A stretch of DNA of 64,000 bases from an uncultured Castellaniella sp. (lineage in GTDB: Bacteria > Pseudomonadota > Gammaproteobacteria > Burkholderiales > Burkholderiaceae_B): the NCBI RefSeq assembly GCF_937988725.1, contig NZ_CALKHS010000003.1, positions 1 to 64,000 of the forward strand. Reading direction: 5' to 3'. Below are positions 35,264 to 43,529 of this stretch, piece after piece. A program made the translations under genes and the position numbers. How positions within the stretch are numbered: position 1 is the stretch's first letter; each line of letters starts with the position of its first letter. The notes beneath the pieces were generated by a model. The model was not told the origin of the DNA and did no database searches. It worked only from the letters and a program-made list of their open reading frames with translations.

Positions 35264-36116
35264 GCTCCTGCAGTATGCCGCGCAGGTAGCCGATGGCCCG
35301 GGCCGCGCAGCCGGGTCCGTCCGGCACGTAGTCGAAGGGTTCGACGGCGATGATGCCGTGGTAGGCCCCTGTCCGCTGCAGCGTCCGCAGCCGGCGCAGT
35401 ATGGGGCCGAAGTCCATGGCGCCCTGGCCGGGGCCCTGGCGGTTGGGGTCGTTGACCTGCACGTGCGCGATGTGTCCGCCTGGCACCCAGCGATCGATCA
35501 GTTCGGTGACGGATTCCCGCTCGGTCTGCCCGGCGGCGCTGCAGTCGATCATGGTCTTGAACCCCGGGGAATCGATTTCCTCCACCATGCGCACGGCGTC
35601 GCCGACGGTATTGACGAAATCCGTTTCGCGCGTCGATAGAGGTTCGAGGCAGTAGTGAAGCTCGCATGCCCGGGCGTGTTCGGCGGCTTTCCGCAGGCAG
35701 TCCCGCGCGCGCGCCCAGGCCTGCTCGCGGCTCGATCCTGGCGGAACCGAGCGCTGCTTGGGCGAACCGTGCACCAGATAGCGCCCGTCCATGAGCGCGC
35801 AGAGTTCGATCAGCCGCATCATGACCTCGACGGTGCGCTGCCGCTGCGCGGCGTCGGCGCTGACGATGGACAGCCCCGCGGGCGCGACCAGCAGCCAGTG
35901 AAGCCCTGAGATGAACAGGCCGTGATCGCGCGCAATGCGCGCGTAGTCCCGCGCCTGCGCGTCCGCGATGCTCAAGGGATCGGAGTTGAGCGTGAACGGG
36001 GCGACTTCCAGCGCGTCGTAGCCCAGCTGGGCCGCCAGGCGGCATTGCGCCGGGAAATCCAGCGGCTGCAGCACTTCATTGCATAGAGCGATCCGCATGT
36101 GCTTGGCGTGTTCCAT
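35247..36116 (-). CDS. Sugar phosphate isomerase/epimerase family protein (second copy in operon)
   Basis: 289 residues. Xylose-isomerase-like TIM barrel: LCNEVLQPLDFPAQC at the start, LGYDALEVAPFTL, LVHGSPKQRSVPPG, HYCLEPLSTRETDF (metal Glu), KTMIDCSAAG, HIAHVQVNDPNRQGPGQG and IAVEPFDYVPDG (Glu). This pattern resembles the hydroxypyruvate isomerase/ D-tagatose 3-epimerase branch. The start at ATG 36114-36116 has GGGAGG 7 bases upstream and abuts the tctA stop. Role: isomerisation in the same unknown pathway. Confidence 0.87.
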   Translation of the reverse strand: MEHAKHMRIALCNEVLQPLDFPAQCRLAAQLGYDALEVAPFTLNSDPLSIADAQARDYARIARDHGLFISGLHWLLVAPAGLSIVSADAAQRQRTVEVMMRLIELCALMDGRYLVHGSPKQRSVPPGSSREQAWARARDCLRKAAEHARACELHYCLEPLSTRETDFVNTVGDAVRMVEEIDSPGFKTMIDCSAAGQTERESVTELIDRWVPGGHIAHVQVNDPNRQGPGQGAMDFGPILRRLRTLQRTGAYHGIIAVEPFDYVPDGPGCAARAIGYLRGILQEHGSDH

Positions 36117-37655
36117 TCAGGCGCCTCCCTTGCCGAGGAGTCTGTGCAGATTGCGGCCGGCGAGAGCGGCGAGGCGGCCGATGGCGGCGCGGACCGCCGG
36201 CACGTAGAGCAGGAAGGTGAAGATCGTGATGGTGGCCAGGACCAGCGCGATCGGCCGCGTGAAAAACGGGATCAGGCTGCCGTCGGAGAGCACCAGGCCC
36301 CGGCGCAGGCTTTTGTCCAGCAGGGGGCCCAGGACGAGTCCGAGGACCAGGGGCGCCATCTCGTAGCCCCGCCGGCGCAGGAAGTAGGCGCCGACGCCGA
36401 TGGCCACCATGACGTAGACGTCGAACAGCCGTGAAGCGACGGCGAACGAGCCCACGACGCACAGCAGGAATACGATGGGCATCAGGATGTTCCTGGGAAC
36501 CTTCAGGACCTGCAGCATGGGGCGAACGCCGAACAGGCCGAACAGCAGGATGGCGATGGATGCCAGCGTGGTCATGGCGACCACGTGGTAGATGAAGTCG
36601 GGATGTTCGATCATCAGCATCGGGCCGGGCTGCACGCCGTGGATGATCATGGCCGCCATCAGCACCGCTGACGGCGCGGAACCGGGCACGCCCAGGGACA
36701 GGACGGGGATGAGGTGGCCGGGGACGGAAGACATGTCGCCGGTTTCGGCAGCCATGAGGCCGTCGATGGATCCCTTGCCGAACTTTTCCTTTTCCTTGCT
36801 GACCGCCTTGGCTGCCGCGTAGGACACCCATGATCCCGCGTCTTCGCCGACCCCGGGCAGCAGTCCCGTGAACACGCCGATGAGGCCGGAGCGCATGACG
36901 GTCCAGCGATACTGGAACAGATCGCGCCAGCGGGGCAGGACCGAATCGGTGAGGTCGTGGATCTTGCGTTCCACGGGGTCGGACAGCGCCATCAGCACTT
37001 CCGCCAGGCCGAAAGCGCCGACCAGGGCCGGTATCAGGGCGATGCCGCCGGCCAGTTCCTCCCAGCCGAAGGTGAATCGGTCGTAGGCATAGAGGCTTTC
37101 TTCCCCGACCTGGGCCAGGAAGAGCCCCAGCAAGCCCATCATCCAGCCTTTGAGAGGGTCGCCGCCGACGATGCTGCCGGACAGCGTGACGCCGAACAGA
37201 GCCAGCCAGAAGAACTCGAAGGCGCCGAACTGGAGCGCGATGTCGGACAGCAGGGGCGTCAGCGTCGCCAGGAAGATGACGCCGAACAGCGTGCTGGTGA
37301 CGGCGCCCGATGTGGCGATGCCGATGGCGCGGCCGGCCTGTCCCTGCTGGGCCAGGGCGAAGCCGTCGGCGCAGGAAGCCGCGTTCGCGGCCGTTCCCGG
37401 GATGTTCAGCAGGATGGCCGTCCGGGAACCGCCGTACAGGGCGCCGACATAGGAGCAGATCAGCACCAGAATGGCTTCGTTGCCTTGCAGGTTGATGGTG
37501 ACGGTGGTCAGGAGGGCGATGGCCAGCGTCGCGGAGAGACCCGGCAGAATGCCCATGATGAGGCCGACGAACGCCCCTCCCAGGCCGTACAGCAGGGTCA
37601 TGGGTTCCATGAAGCTGAGGTAGGCAGCGCCCAGATCTTGCAAACCGTTCAGCAT
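36117..37655 (-). CDS. tctA: Tripartite tricarboxylate transporter large permease (TctA)
   Basis: 512 residues and about 11-12 TM helices. TctA marks: GALYGGSRTAILLNIPGTA, GAVTSTLFGVIFLATLTPL, GLLPGVGEDAGSWVSYAAAK and LGVPGSAPSAVLMAAM. Works with TctB and the periplasmic TctC next door. Cargo is probably the carboxylated substrate of the surrounding enzymes, not necessarily a tricarboxylate. Confidence 0.96.
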   Translation of the reverse strand: MLNGLQDLGAAYLSFMEPMTLLYGLGGAFVGLIMGILPGLSATLAIALLTTVTINLQGNEAILVLICSYVGALYGGSRTAILLNIPGTAANAASCADGFALAQQGQAGRAIGIATSGAVTSTLFGVIFLATLTPLLSDIALQFGAFEFFWLALFGVTLSGSIVGGDPLKGWMMGLLGLFLAQVGEESLYAYDRFTFGWEELAGGIALIPALVGAFGLAEVLMALSDPVERKIHDLTDSVLPRWRDLFQYRWTVMRSGLIGVFTGLLPGVGEDAGSWVSYAAAKAVSKEKEKFGKGSIDGLMAAETGDMSSVPGHLIPVLSLGVPGSAPSAVLMAAMIIHGVQPGPMLMIEHPDFIYHVVAMTTLASIAILLFGLFGVRPMLQVLKVPRNILMPIVFLLCVVGSFAVASRLFDVYVMVAIGVGAYFLRRRGYEMAPLVLGLVLGPLLDKSLRRGLVLSDGSLIPFFTRPIALVLATITIFTFLLYVPAVRAAIGRLAALAGRNLHRLLGKGGA

Positions 37656-37685
37656 GTGCGTGTCTCGCGAAAAAGAAGTCCGGCC

Positions 37686-38258
37686 CTAGGGCAGTCGGAC
37701 CAGGAAAAGCCGTTCGAATACGAGCCAGACGACAATCGAGGAGCCGACGCCGACCAGCAGCGCGTGGCTGAGGGATCTCAGGCTGAAGGGGTGAAGATCC
37801 GGGGCCAGGTGGAGGCGGTCCAGCGCCAGGATCGACCCGGTGACGTAGATGGAGGAAGCCAGCCAGAAGGGCAGGCCATGGCCGATCAGCACGATGCTGT
37901 AGCCGCAGCACAATATGATCGTCAGCAGCACGCGTTTGCGCCGCAGACGGGCGGTGTCATCGGTCGTCGGCGCGGTGTGCGCGGATTCGCGCCGGTGGCG
38001 TTCCCAGCTGCGCAGGCCCAGGATGGCGCCGATGATGATCATGCCCGCGCCCAGCAATCCCGGGACCAGGCCCGGGATCGTGAGCGGGTTGATATGCTGG
38101 TCTTCCAGTCGGCTCATCTTCCAGGAGGCGATGACGATCGCCAGGCCGAGCACCATCCAGCCCAGTGCGTCGTGCAGATCGGCCCGGGGCGAAGAGGCCT
38201 CGTCGGGTGGCGGGCCTGCGTCCCGGGGCTTGGCGAGATCCGGTTGTGGAAGATCCAT
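37686..38258 (-). CDS. tctB: Tripartite tricarboxylate transporter small permease (TctB)
   Basis: 190 residues, four TM helices (about 30-48, 75-95, 113-150, 160-185). An unusually Pro/Asp-rich cytoplasmic start precedes LHDALGWMVLGLAIVIAS. The family is poorly conserved; position between tctC (7 bases upstream) and tctA supports the call. Confidence 0.9.
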   Translation of the reverse strand: MDLPQPDLAKPRDAGPPPDEASSPRADLHDALGWMVLGLAIVIASWKMSRLEDQHINPLTIPGLVPGLLGAGMIIIGAILGLRSWERHRRESAHTAPTTDDTARLRRKRVLLTIILCCGYSIVLIGHGLPFWLASSIYVTGSILALDRLHLAPDLHPFSLRSLSHALLVGVGSSIVVWLVFERLFLVRLP

Positions 38259-38265
38259 GGCGGCC

Positions 38266-39273
38266 TCAGGGTTTCGGGATGCCGATGGTGTCCGGGGGCA
38301 CCTTGGCCTTGCCGCTGTTGAAGATGTTCCAGGCGTTCAGCTGCACGGCCGGGAACACGGCTTTCTGGGCGGCTTCGCCATAAAGCGGGTCGTAGACGGC
38401 GCCCCGGGATGTGGCGTATTTCTTCAGCGCCGCATCCGCCGGCATTTTCTCGGCCCAGATCTTTTCCAGGGTCTGGATGACGTTGTCGGGCACGCCCTTG
38501 GGGATGAAGATGCCGAAATAGTTCAGGGGGGCCTGCAGGTTGGGGATGTCCTTGGACAAGGACGGGATCGTGCCGTAGCCTTCCAGTTCCAGCGGCTTTT
38601 CGCCCACGACGCCCAGGGGGCGCAGCCGCTTGCCCCGGATCATGTCGGCCTGTTCGACCGCAAGCTGGGAAGTCAGGTCGGTTTCCCCGGCGACGGCGGC
38701 CAGCACGGCCGGATTGCCGCCATCGTAGGACACTTCCTTGTACTTGACGCCGGTCGCGCTGACGATGCGGTCCATGGCCGCGTGGCCCGCCGAGGTGACG
38801 CCCGCCGTCGCCACGCTGATCTGCCCGGGTTTGGCTTTCATGGCATCGATCAGTTCCTTGCCGGTTTTCCAGGGGCGCTGGGGATTGACGCCCAGGACGG
38901 AGACGTTGGCGACGTTCAGGAACAGATGCCAGTCCTTGATGCTCGCATTCAGGGACCCCAGGGTCTGGTAGGCGCCCAGGTCCTGGGCGGCGCCCGCCGT
39001 CCACGTGTAGCCATCCTTGTCGGCGGTCAACGCGTTGCGGGTGCCGATGGCGCCCGATGCGCCGGGCTGGTTGACGATGACGATGGTCTGCCCCAGGATT
39101 TTTTCCAGCTCCGCGGCGGTGATGCGGGTGACCTGGTCGGTGGAGCCGCCGGCCGCCCAGGGGACGATCAGATTGATGGGACGCGTCGGCTTCCAGTCCT
39201 CGGCGCTGGCGGGAAGTGCTGCGGCCAGCACGGCGAGGGCGGCCGTCGCTTGAAGGAATACACGCTTTTTCAT
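38266..39273 (-). CDS. tctC: Bug-family periplasmic substrate-binding protein (TctC)
   Basis: 335 residues with a Sec signal ending near ALPASAEDW (about 25). Bug family marks: RPINLIVPWAAGGSTDQVTRI, VIVNQPGASGAIGTRNAL, and GGNPAVLAAVAGETDLTSQ. Such proteins are heavily expanded in Alcaligenaceae. It captures the substrate for TctAB. Ribosome site AGGAGAGCTCCG precedes ATG. Confidence 0.95.
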   Translation of the reverse strand: MKKRVFLQATAALAVLAAALPASAEDWKPTRPINLIVPWAAGGSTDQVTRITAAELEKILGQTIVIVNQPGASGAIGTRNALTADKDGYTWTAGAAQDLGAYQTLGSLNASIKDWHLFLNVANVSVLGVNPQRPWKTGKELIDAMKAKPGQISVATAGVTSAGHAAMDRIVSATGVKYKEVSYDGGNPAVLAAVAGETDLTSQLAVEQADMIRGKRLRPLGVVGEKPLELEGYGTIPSLSKDIPNLQAPLNYFGIFIPKGVPDNVIQTLEKIWAEKMPADAALKKYATSRGAVYDPLYGEAAQKAVFPAVQLNAWNIFNSGKAKVPPDTIGIPKP

Positions 39274-39319
39274 CGGAGCTCTCCTTGTGGTTGCTCAGTG
39301 AATCCGGGCGGTAGGGTGG

Positions 39320-40387
39320 TCACTCCAGCCACCGGCCGAGGTTTTTGGCGACGAATGCATCGTCCACCAAATGCGGGTAATCGTTCTGCACCCGGGTCAG
39401 GGCTTCGGCCTGCCCGGGGCTGAGACCTTCGCGCGGGTCCAGGCACCAGATTCCCTTGAACAGGCCCTGGCGGCGCAGGATTTCATGACAGCCCGCGATG
39501 CAGCCGCGAAAATCGTGGGCCACGTCGAACAGGGCCGCGTTGCAGTCCGTGATTTGCGCGTCCAGGGTCAGCAGCGCGGCGTCTATCCGTTGCGCATGGG
39601 CGGCTTCCTGGATGCGCCTGAATACGTGCGCGGCGCGTTCGGTCCATACGCTCCAGTGGCCCAGCAAACCGCCGCGGATGCGGATCGTGACGGCCTGGCC
39701 TTCGCGCATGAATGTGAACGGCGTCAGGAGATCGAGCACGATGTGATCGTCGTTGCCGGTATACAGGGTGACGCGGTCCTCCGCCCTGGCGGCGAGAACG
39801 CCGCGGATGACGTCCTGCGTGCGGTAGCGGTTGAAGGGGGCCATCTTGATCGCCAGCACGTTGTCGATGCTCGAGAAGCGTTGCCAGAACGATTGCGACA
39901 GGAACAGCCCCCCTACGGCGGGCTGCAGGTAGAAGCCCATTAGCGGCATGACGTCGGCCACGGCCTGGCAGTGGGCGATCAGTTCCGATTCGCCGGCTCC
40001 CGGGAACGCGGCCAGGCTGAGCAGTCCGGCGTGGTAGCCGAGATCGCGGGCCGTGCGCGCTTCCGTCACGGCCTGTTCCGTCTTGCCCGCCAGGCCGGCC
40101 ACCATGAACAGCGGCCGGCGTCCGCCCAGGGGAGTCCAGTCCCGGGCCGTCCGGATGGCGAGTTCCAGGACGGGACGGTACAGGCCGGTTTCGCGGATGA
40201 CGAATTGGGTCGAGTGCACGCCCACCGCCAGGCCGCCGACCCCGGCGTCCAGGTAGTAGCGCGTCAGGGCTTGCTGGCGGTCGGTGTCGAGGGTCCGATC
40301 GGCATTCAGGGCCAGCAGATGCGCTGGAATCATGGACCCTGCGCGCAAGGCCGCCAGAGTGTCGTCAGGCAGGGAGGACCAGTGCAT
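39320..40387 (-). CDS. Dihydrodipicolinate synthase/N-acetylneuraminate lyase family protein
   Basis: 355 residues, DapA-superfamily TIM barrel. SMIPAHLLALNADRTLD replaces the usual N-terminus; YYLDAGVGGLAVGVHSTQF takes the place of the GTTGE strand, with His-Ser-Thr instead of the usual Thr-Thr-Gly. GFYLQPAVGG and VLAIKMAPFNRYRT hold the candidate Schiff-base Lys. Second DapA-like enzyme of this operon besides the DUF993 protein; likely a retro-aldol or dehydration step. Substrate not deducible. Confidence 0.85.
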   Translation of the reverse strand: MHWSSLPDDTLAALRAGSMIPAHLLALNADRTLDTDRQQALTRYYLDAGVGGLAVGVHSTQFVIRETGLYRPVLELAIRTARDWTPLGGRRPLFMVAGLAGKTEQAVTEARTARDLGYHAGLLSLAAFPGAGESELIAHCQAVADVMPLMGFYLQPAVGGLFLSQSFWQRFSSIDNVLAIKMAPFNRYRTQDVIRGVLAARAEDRVTLYTGNDDHIVLDLLTPFTFMREGQAVTIRIRGGLLGHWSVWTERAAHVFRRIQEAAHAQRIDAALLTLDAQITDCNAALFDVAHDFRGCIAGCHEILRRQGLFKGIWCLDPREGLSPGQAEALTRVQNDYPHLVDDAFVAKNLGRWLE

Positions 40388-40402
40388 TACCGGGGCCTCG
40401 GT

Positions 40403-41422
40403 TCAGTATTTGCCATCGCGCGCCTCGTAGTGGGTGGGCTTGTCCAGGCTGAGCCCGCCTTGCCGCACCCAGTCGGCGGTCCAGTCCAGCAGCGTGTCCA
40501 GGCCGACCCGGGGAGGGCCGAAAAGCCGGTCGGCTTGCGAGCAGTCGACCAGCAGGGCGCTGTCGGCCTCGGCGCCTGTGAAGCCGGGCTCGATGCCCAG
40601 GCGTTCGCCCATCCCGGCCGCGACCTCGCGGATCGCGATCCTGGGGCCGCTCAGGTTCAGGGGAGAAGTCGGGGTGTCGCAATGGGCCAGGGCGCGAAGC
40701 GCCCGTTCATTGGCGTCCCCCTGCCAGATGATGTTGGCGAACCCCATGTTCAGGTCGATCGGCTGGCGCCGCAGGATCCGGTTGGCTACGTCGTGCAGAA
40801 CGCCGTATCGCATGTCGATGGCGTAAGACAGCCTGAGCAGGCGTCCGGGCGTCCGGTGCTGGTGCGAAAAATACTGGAACAGGCGTTCCCGTGCGACGCA
40901 GGAATTGGCGTATTCACCAACTGGTTCAAGCGCTGCGGATTCCGGAGCCCCCTTGCCGCGCGTTTCCACGAACGGGTAGACGCAGGCGGTGGAAAAAACC
41001 ACCAGGCGGGATTGCGGGAATCGCTGGGCCACCAGCGCCGGGAGATGGCTGTTCATCGCCCAGGTCATCCATTCGCTGCCGGTGGAGCCGAATTTGCGGC
41101 CGGCCATGAAGACGATGTTGGGGGCGGAGGGCAGTTGAAGAAGTGTCCGGGGATCGAGCAGATCGCCCGAAATGCAGTCTATGCCTTGCTCTTGGAGCTG
41201 AGCGCGCAGGCCCGGCTCGGAAAATCTGGCCACGGCGATGATGCGCCGGCCGGGAGAGGCGCGCTTGGCCATGCGGGCCAGCGTCGGCCCCATTTTGCCG
41301 CCCGCGCCCAGGATCATCAGATCGCCCGGCGCCGTGCCCAGATCTTCGATCAGGGCTTCGGAGGGCCTGGACAGGCATTCTTCCAGCTGGGAGACATCGT
41401 TGAAGCGGTGGGGTAGCGACAT
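40403..41422 (-). CDS. Atypical NAD-dependent epimerase/dehydratase (extended SDR lacking catalytic Lys)
   Basis: 339 residues from ATG 41420-41422; an in-frame GTG 18 bases upstream is possible. Rossmann motif GAGGKMGPTLA at about 39-49, VVFSTACVYPF (Ser/Thr position) and then EYANSCVARERL, where the SDR YxxxK motif reads YxxxC. The Lys normally orients cofactor and lowers the Tyr pKa, so catalysis must differ or the protein acts on an easy substrate. First gene of the operon; LysR is divergent 283 bases away. Confidence 0.83.
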   Translation of the reverse strand: MSLPHRFNDVSQLEECLSRPSEALIEDLGTAPGDLMILGAGGKMGPTLARMAKRASPGRRIIAVARFSEPGLRAQLQEQGIDCISGDLLDPRTLLQLPSAPNIVFMAGRKFGSTGSEWMTWAMNSHLPALVAQRFPQSRLVVFSTACVYPFVETRGKGAPESAALEPVGEYANSCVARERLFQYFSHQHRTPGRLLRLSYAIDMRYGVLHDVANRILRRQPIDLNMGFANIIWQGDANERALRALAHCDTPTSPLNLSGPRIAIREVAAGMGERLGIEPGFTGAEADSALLVDCSQADRLFGPPRVGLDTLLDWTADWVRQGGLSLDKPTHYEARDGKY

Positions 41423-41452
41423 GGCATTTTCCCAAAGCACGATGCCATTATT

Positions 41453-41468
41453 TTCACCGGATGGTGAA
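41453..41468. promoter_or_regulatory. Palindrome TTCACC-GGAT-GGTGAA, candidate operator
   Basis: Perfect 6-base arms with a 4-base spacer, 30 bases ahead of the SDR start and inside the region shared with the divergent LysR gene. Size and symmetry fit a TetR-type operator, and tetR is inside the operon; LysR binding is the alternative. Confidence 0.45.
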
Positions 41469-41705
41469 TTGAATCAATCAGGGTATTCCCTGGATGGCCG
41501 GAGGCTGCTCTCGCTGCAATGCCGTGTCGTTTTGCCGGTATGAGGCTGATCGGTCGCTCGACTTTGATGTCGTTTGTCGATTGACGAATAGAGATAATAA
41601 GGTCACGCTGCAGGCTCAGTTGGAGGGCCGGCCGCAGCCTTGTGCTGCCAATGCCATGCCCATCGCCGTGTCGGGCTCTGATCATCCTCAAAAAAGGCTC
41701 ATGTC

Positions 41706-42587
41706 ATGGACAGTCTGGACCGGCCCGTCCGGTATTTTCTGAAGATCGCGGAATTGTCTTCGCTGTCGCGCGCGGCCGAAGATCTGGGCCTGAGCCAATC
41801 CGGCCTGAGCCGCACGCTGGCCTCTCTGGAGTCCTATCTGGGCAAACCGCTGTTTCTGCGCACCGGCAGGGGCATGGAATTGACCGAGGCGGGCCGCAAA
41901 CTGGCCGAGGTGGCTGCGCCGGCCTATACGATGGTCGATGACATGCTGGTGCAACTGCGTGACAGGGAAGGCCTGACGCAAGGCAGCTTGAGCATCGCCA
42001 TCATTCATACCGTCAGCTACTATTTTGCCTCCTCCCTGCTGTCGCGCTTTGTCGGCAAACATTCTCAGGTCAACCTGAATGTCCTGGCGCGCAGCTCTCC
42101 GGAAGTGGTCGAATTGGTGGAAAGGGGCAAGGCCGATATCGGCCTGGTCTATGACTCGGCCGTGGCCAGTGACAAACTGGAATCGACCCCGCTGTTCATG
42201 GACGAGATGTGTCTCATTGCGCGTGAGCAGGATCTGCCTGACCGGGTGCCTGTGGATCTTGCCAGTTCATCTTTGATGCTGGTGGGCTTTCCGGAGCCCT
42301 ACGCTTTGCGCCGCATGCTGAAAAGCGCCGGGTTGGACGAGCGCGTGGTCGTGGTGGCGGAAACGGTCGATGCCATGCTGCAGCTCAGCGCGACAGGCAT
42401 CGGCGCCTGCGTGCTGCCGACCAATATCCCGACGTCGCTGTTGCGGGACTATGGCCTGGTCAAGACTCCCTTGCAGGCGCCCGGGCTGCAACGCCTGGTG
42501 GTGGCCATCGTGCGCAGGGACGTCGGCGCCGACAGCCTCGCGCGCCAGTTGCTGAGCATGGCTCGGACCATTTCCACAATGGCATAG
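41706..42587 (+). CDS. LysR-family transcriptional regulator
   Basis: 293 residues. N-terminal HTH (about 5-64): YFLKIAELSSLSRAAEDLGL and SQSGLSRTLASLESYLGKPL. The C-terminal effector domain has SIAIIHTVSYYFASSLL, and ADIGLVYDSAV. It is divergent from the eleven-gene catabolic operon and codirectional with the aldolase cluster 85 bases downstream, so it could control either. Start ATG 41706 follows AAAAAAGGCTC. Confidence 0.93.
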   Translation: MDSLDRPVRYFLKIAELSSLSRAAEDLGLSQSGLSRTLASLESYLGKPLFLRTGRGMELTEAGRKLAEVAAPAYTMVDDMLVQLRDREGLTQGSLSIAIIHTVSYYFASSLLSRFVGKHSQVNLNVLARSSPEVVELVERGKADIGLVYDSAVASDKLESTPLFMDEMCLIAREQDLPDRVPVDLASSSLMLVGFPEPYALRRMLKSAGLDERVVVVAETVDAMLQLSATGIGACVLPTNIPTSLLRDYGLVKTPLQAPGLQRLVVAIVRRDVGADSLARQLLSMARTISTMA

Positions 42588-42672
42588 CAGGTATGACCTG
42601 AGGTTCATGGTTCTGGAAAGACCTTGTCTCTAGAATGACTAATGTCAATCAATCACATAACCGGGACGAGTC

Positions 42673-43440
42673 ATGACAGCGGTACTGAGGGAAAAATCAT
42701 ATTTCGATCAACGCGCTACGCAAGAAATGCGCGAACACCTGCACCCTGTTGAGCGGACTGTCCAGGAAGACTTGGCCTATGCCTGTCGGATCCTGGCCGC
42801 GACCGGTCAGGAAGCAGGGCTGGCCGGGCAGATCAGCGCGCGCTCCGACACCCCAGGGGCTTATTGGACTTTGCGCTTTGGCCTGGGCTTTGACGAGGCC
42901 ACGCCCAATGACTTTATAGAGGTCGGCCCGGATCTGGAAACCCTGTCGGGGCAGGGCATGGCCAATCCGGCCACCCGCTTCCATTTGTGGGTCTACAAGA
43001 GCCGGCCGGATGTCAACGCCATCATTCATACGCATTCCCCCTGGGTCAGCGCTCTGGTGGCGGCGCGGCAGCCCTTGGTAGTGGCGCAAATGGACATGAC
43101 GCCTTTTCACAATGACTGCGCATTTCTGGCCGATTGGCCCGGGGTGCCCATAGCCGACCAGGAAGGTGTGTTGATCTCCGAGGCGCTTGGTGGCAAGCGG
43201 TCCATCGTCCTGGCGCATCATGGTTACCTGACGGCTGGCGGCACCGTGGCCGAAGCCGCCTACTTGTCCGTCTACCTGGAGCGTGCGGCCCGCATGCAGA
43301 CCCGTGCCCGCGTCTATGGCGAGCTGACCCCCGTGCCGGATCATCTGGCGCAGGAAGCCCACGACTATCTGCTCAAGCCCTCGATCGTCAAAGGCACGTT
43401 CGATTACTGGTGCCGCCAGATCGACCGATCTGCAGCCTGA
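42673..43440 (+). CDS. Class II aldolase/adducin family protein
   Basis: 255 residues. Zinc-site His motif IIHTHSPWVSAL (about 115-126) and the third His in VLAHHGYLTAGG (about 180-191); FIEVGPDLETLSGQGMANPAT carries substrate loop residues. Family members cleave or decarboxylate phosphorylated or free keto/hydroxy acids; substrate unknown. First gene after lysR, 85 bases away, with GGGACGAGTC before ATG. MHS transporter follows. Confidence 0.9.
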   Translation: MTAVLREKSYFDQRATQEMREHLHPVERTVQEDLAYACRILAATGQEAGLAGQISARSDTPGAYWTLRFGLGFDEATPNDFIEVGPDLETLSGQGMANPATRFHLWVYKSRPDVNAIIHTHSPWVSALVAARQPLVVAQMDMTPFHNDCAFLADWPGVPIADQEGVLISEALGGKRSIVLAHHGYLTAGGTVAEAAYLSVYLERAARMQTRARVYGELTPVPDHLAQEAHDYLLKPSIVKGTFDYWCRQIDRSAA

Positions 43441-43500
43441 CGAGCAGTACCCGCCTGATCGGGGCCTGAGACCCCGACGCACAAAATCATCAAAAACATA

Positions 43501-43518
43501 TGCCGGCCAAAGCCGGCA
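43501..43518 (+). promoter_or_regulatory. 5' hairpin ahead of MHS transporter gene
   Basis: TGCCGGC-CAAA-GCCGGCA, perfect 7-base arms, ending 11 bases before the chosen start at 43530 and just upstream of its GGGAGA ribosome site. No T-run follows, so it is more likely an mRNA stability or translation element than a terminator. Confidence 0.45.
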
Positions 43519-43529
43519 GGGAGACATGC

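Noticed and set aside
29848..41422. myo-inositol catabolic (iol) cluster
   Set aside because: Gfo/Idh/MocA and TIM-barrel isomerases are shared with iol, but iolC, iolD, iolB and a methylmalonate semialdehyde dehydrogenase are absent.
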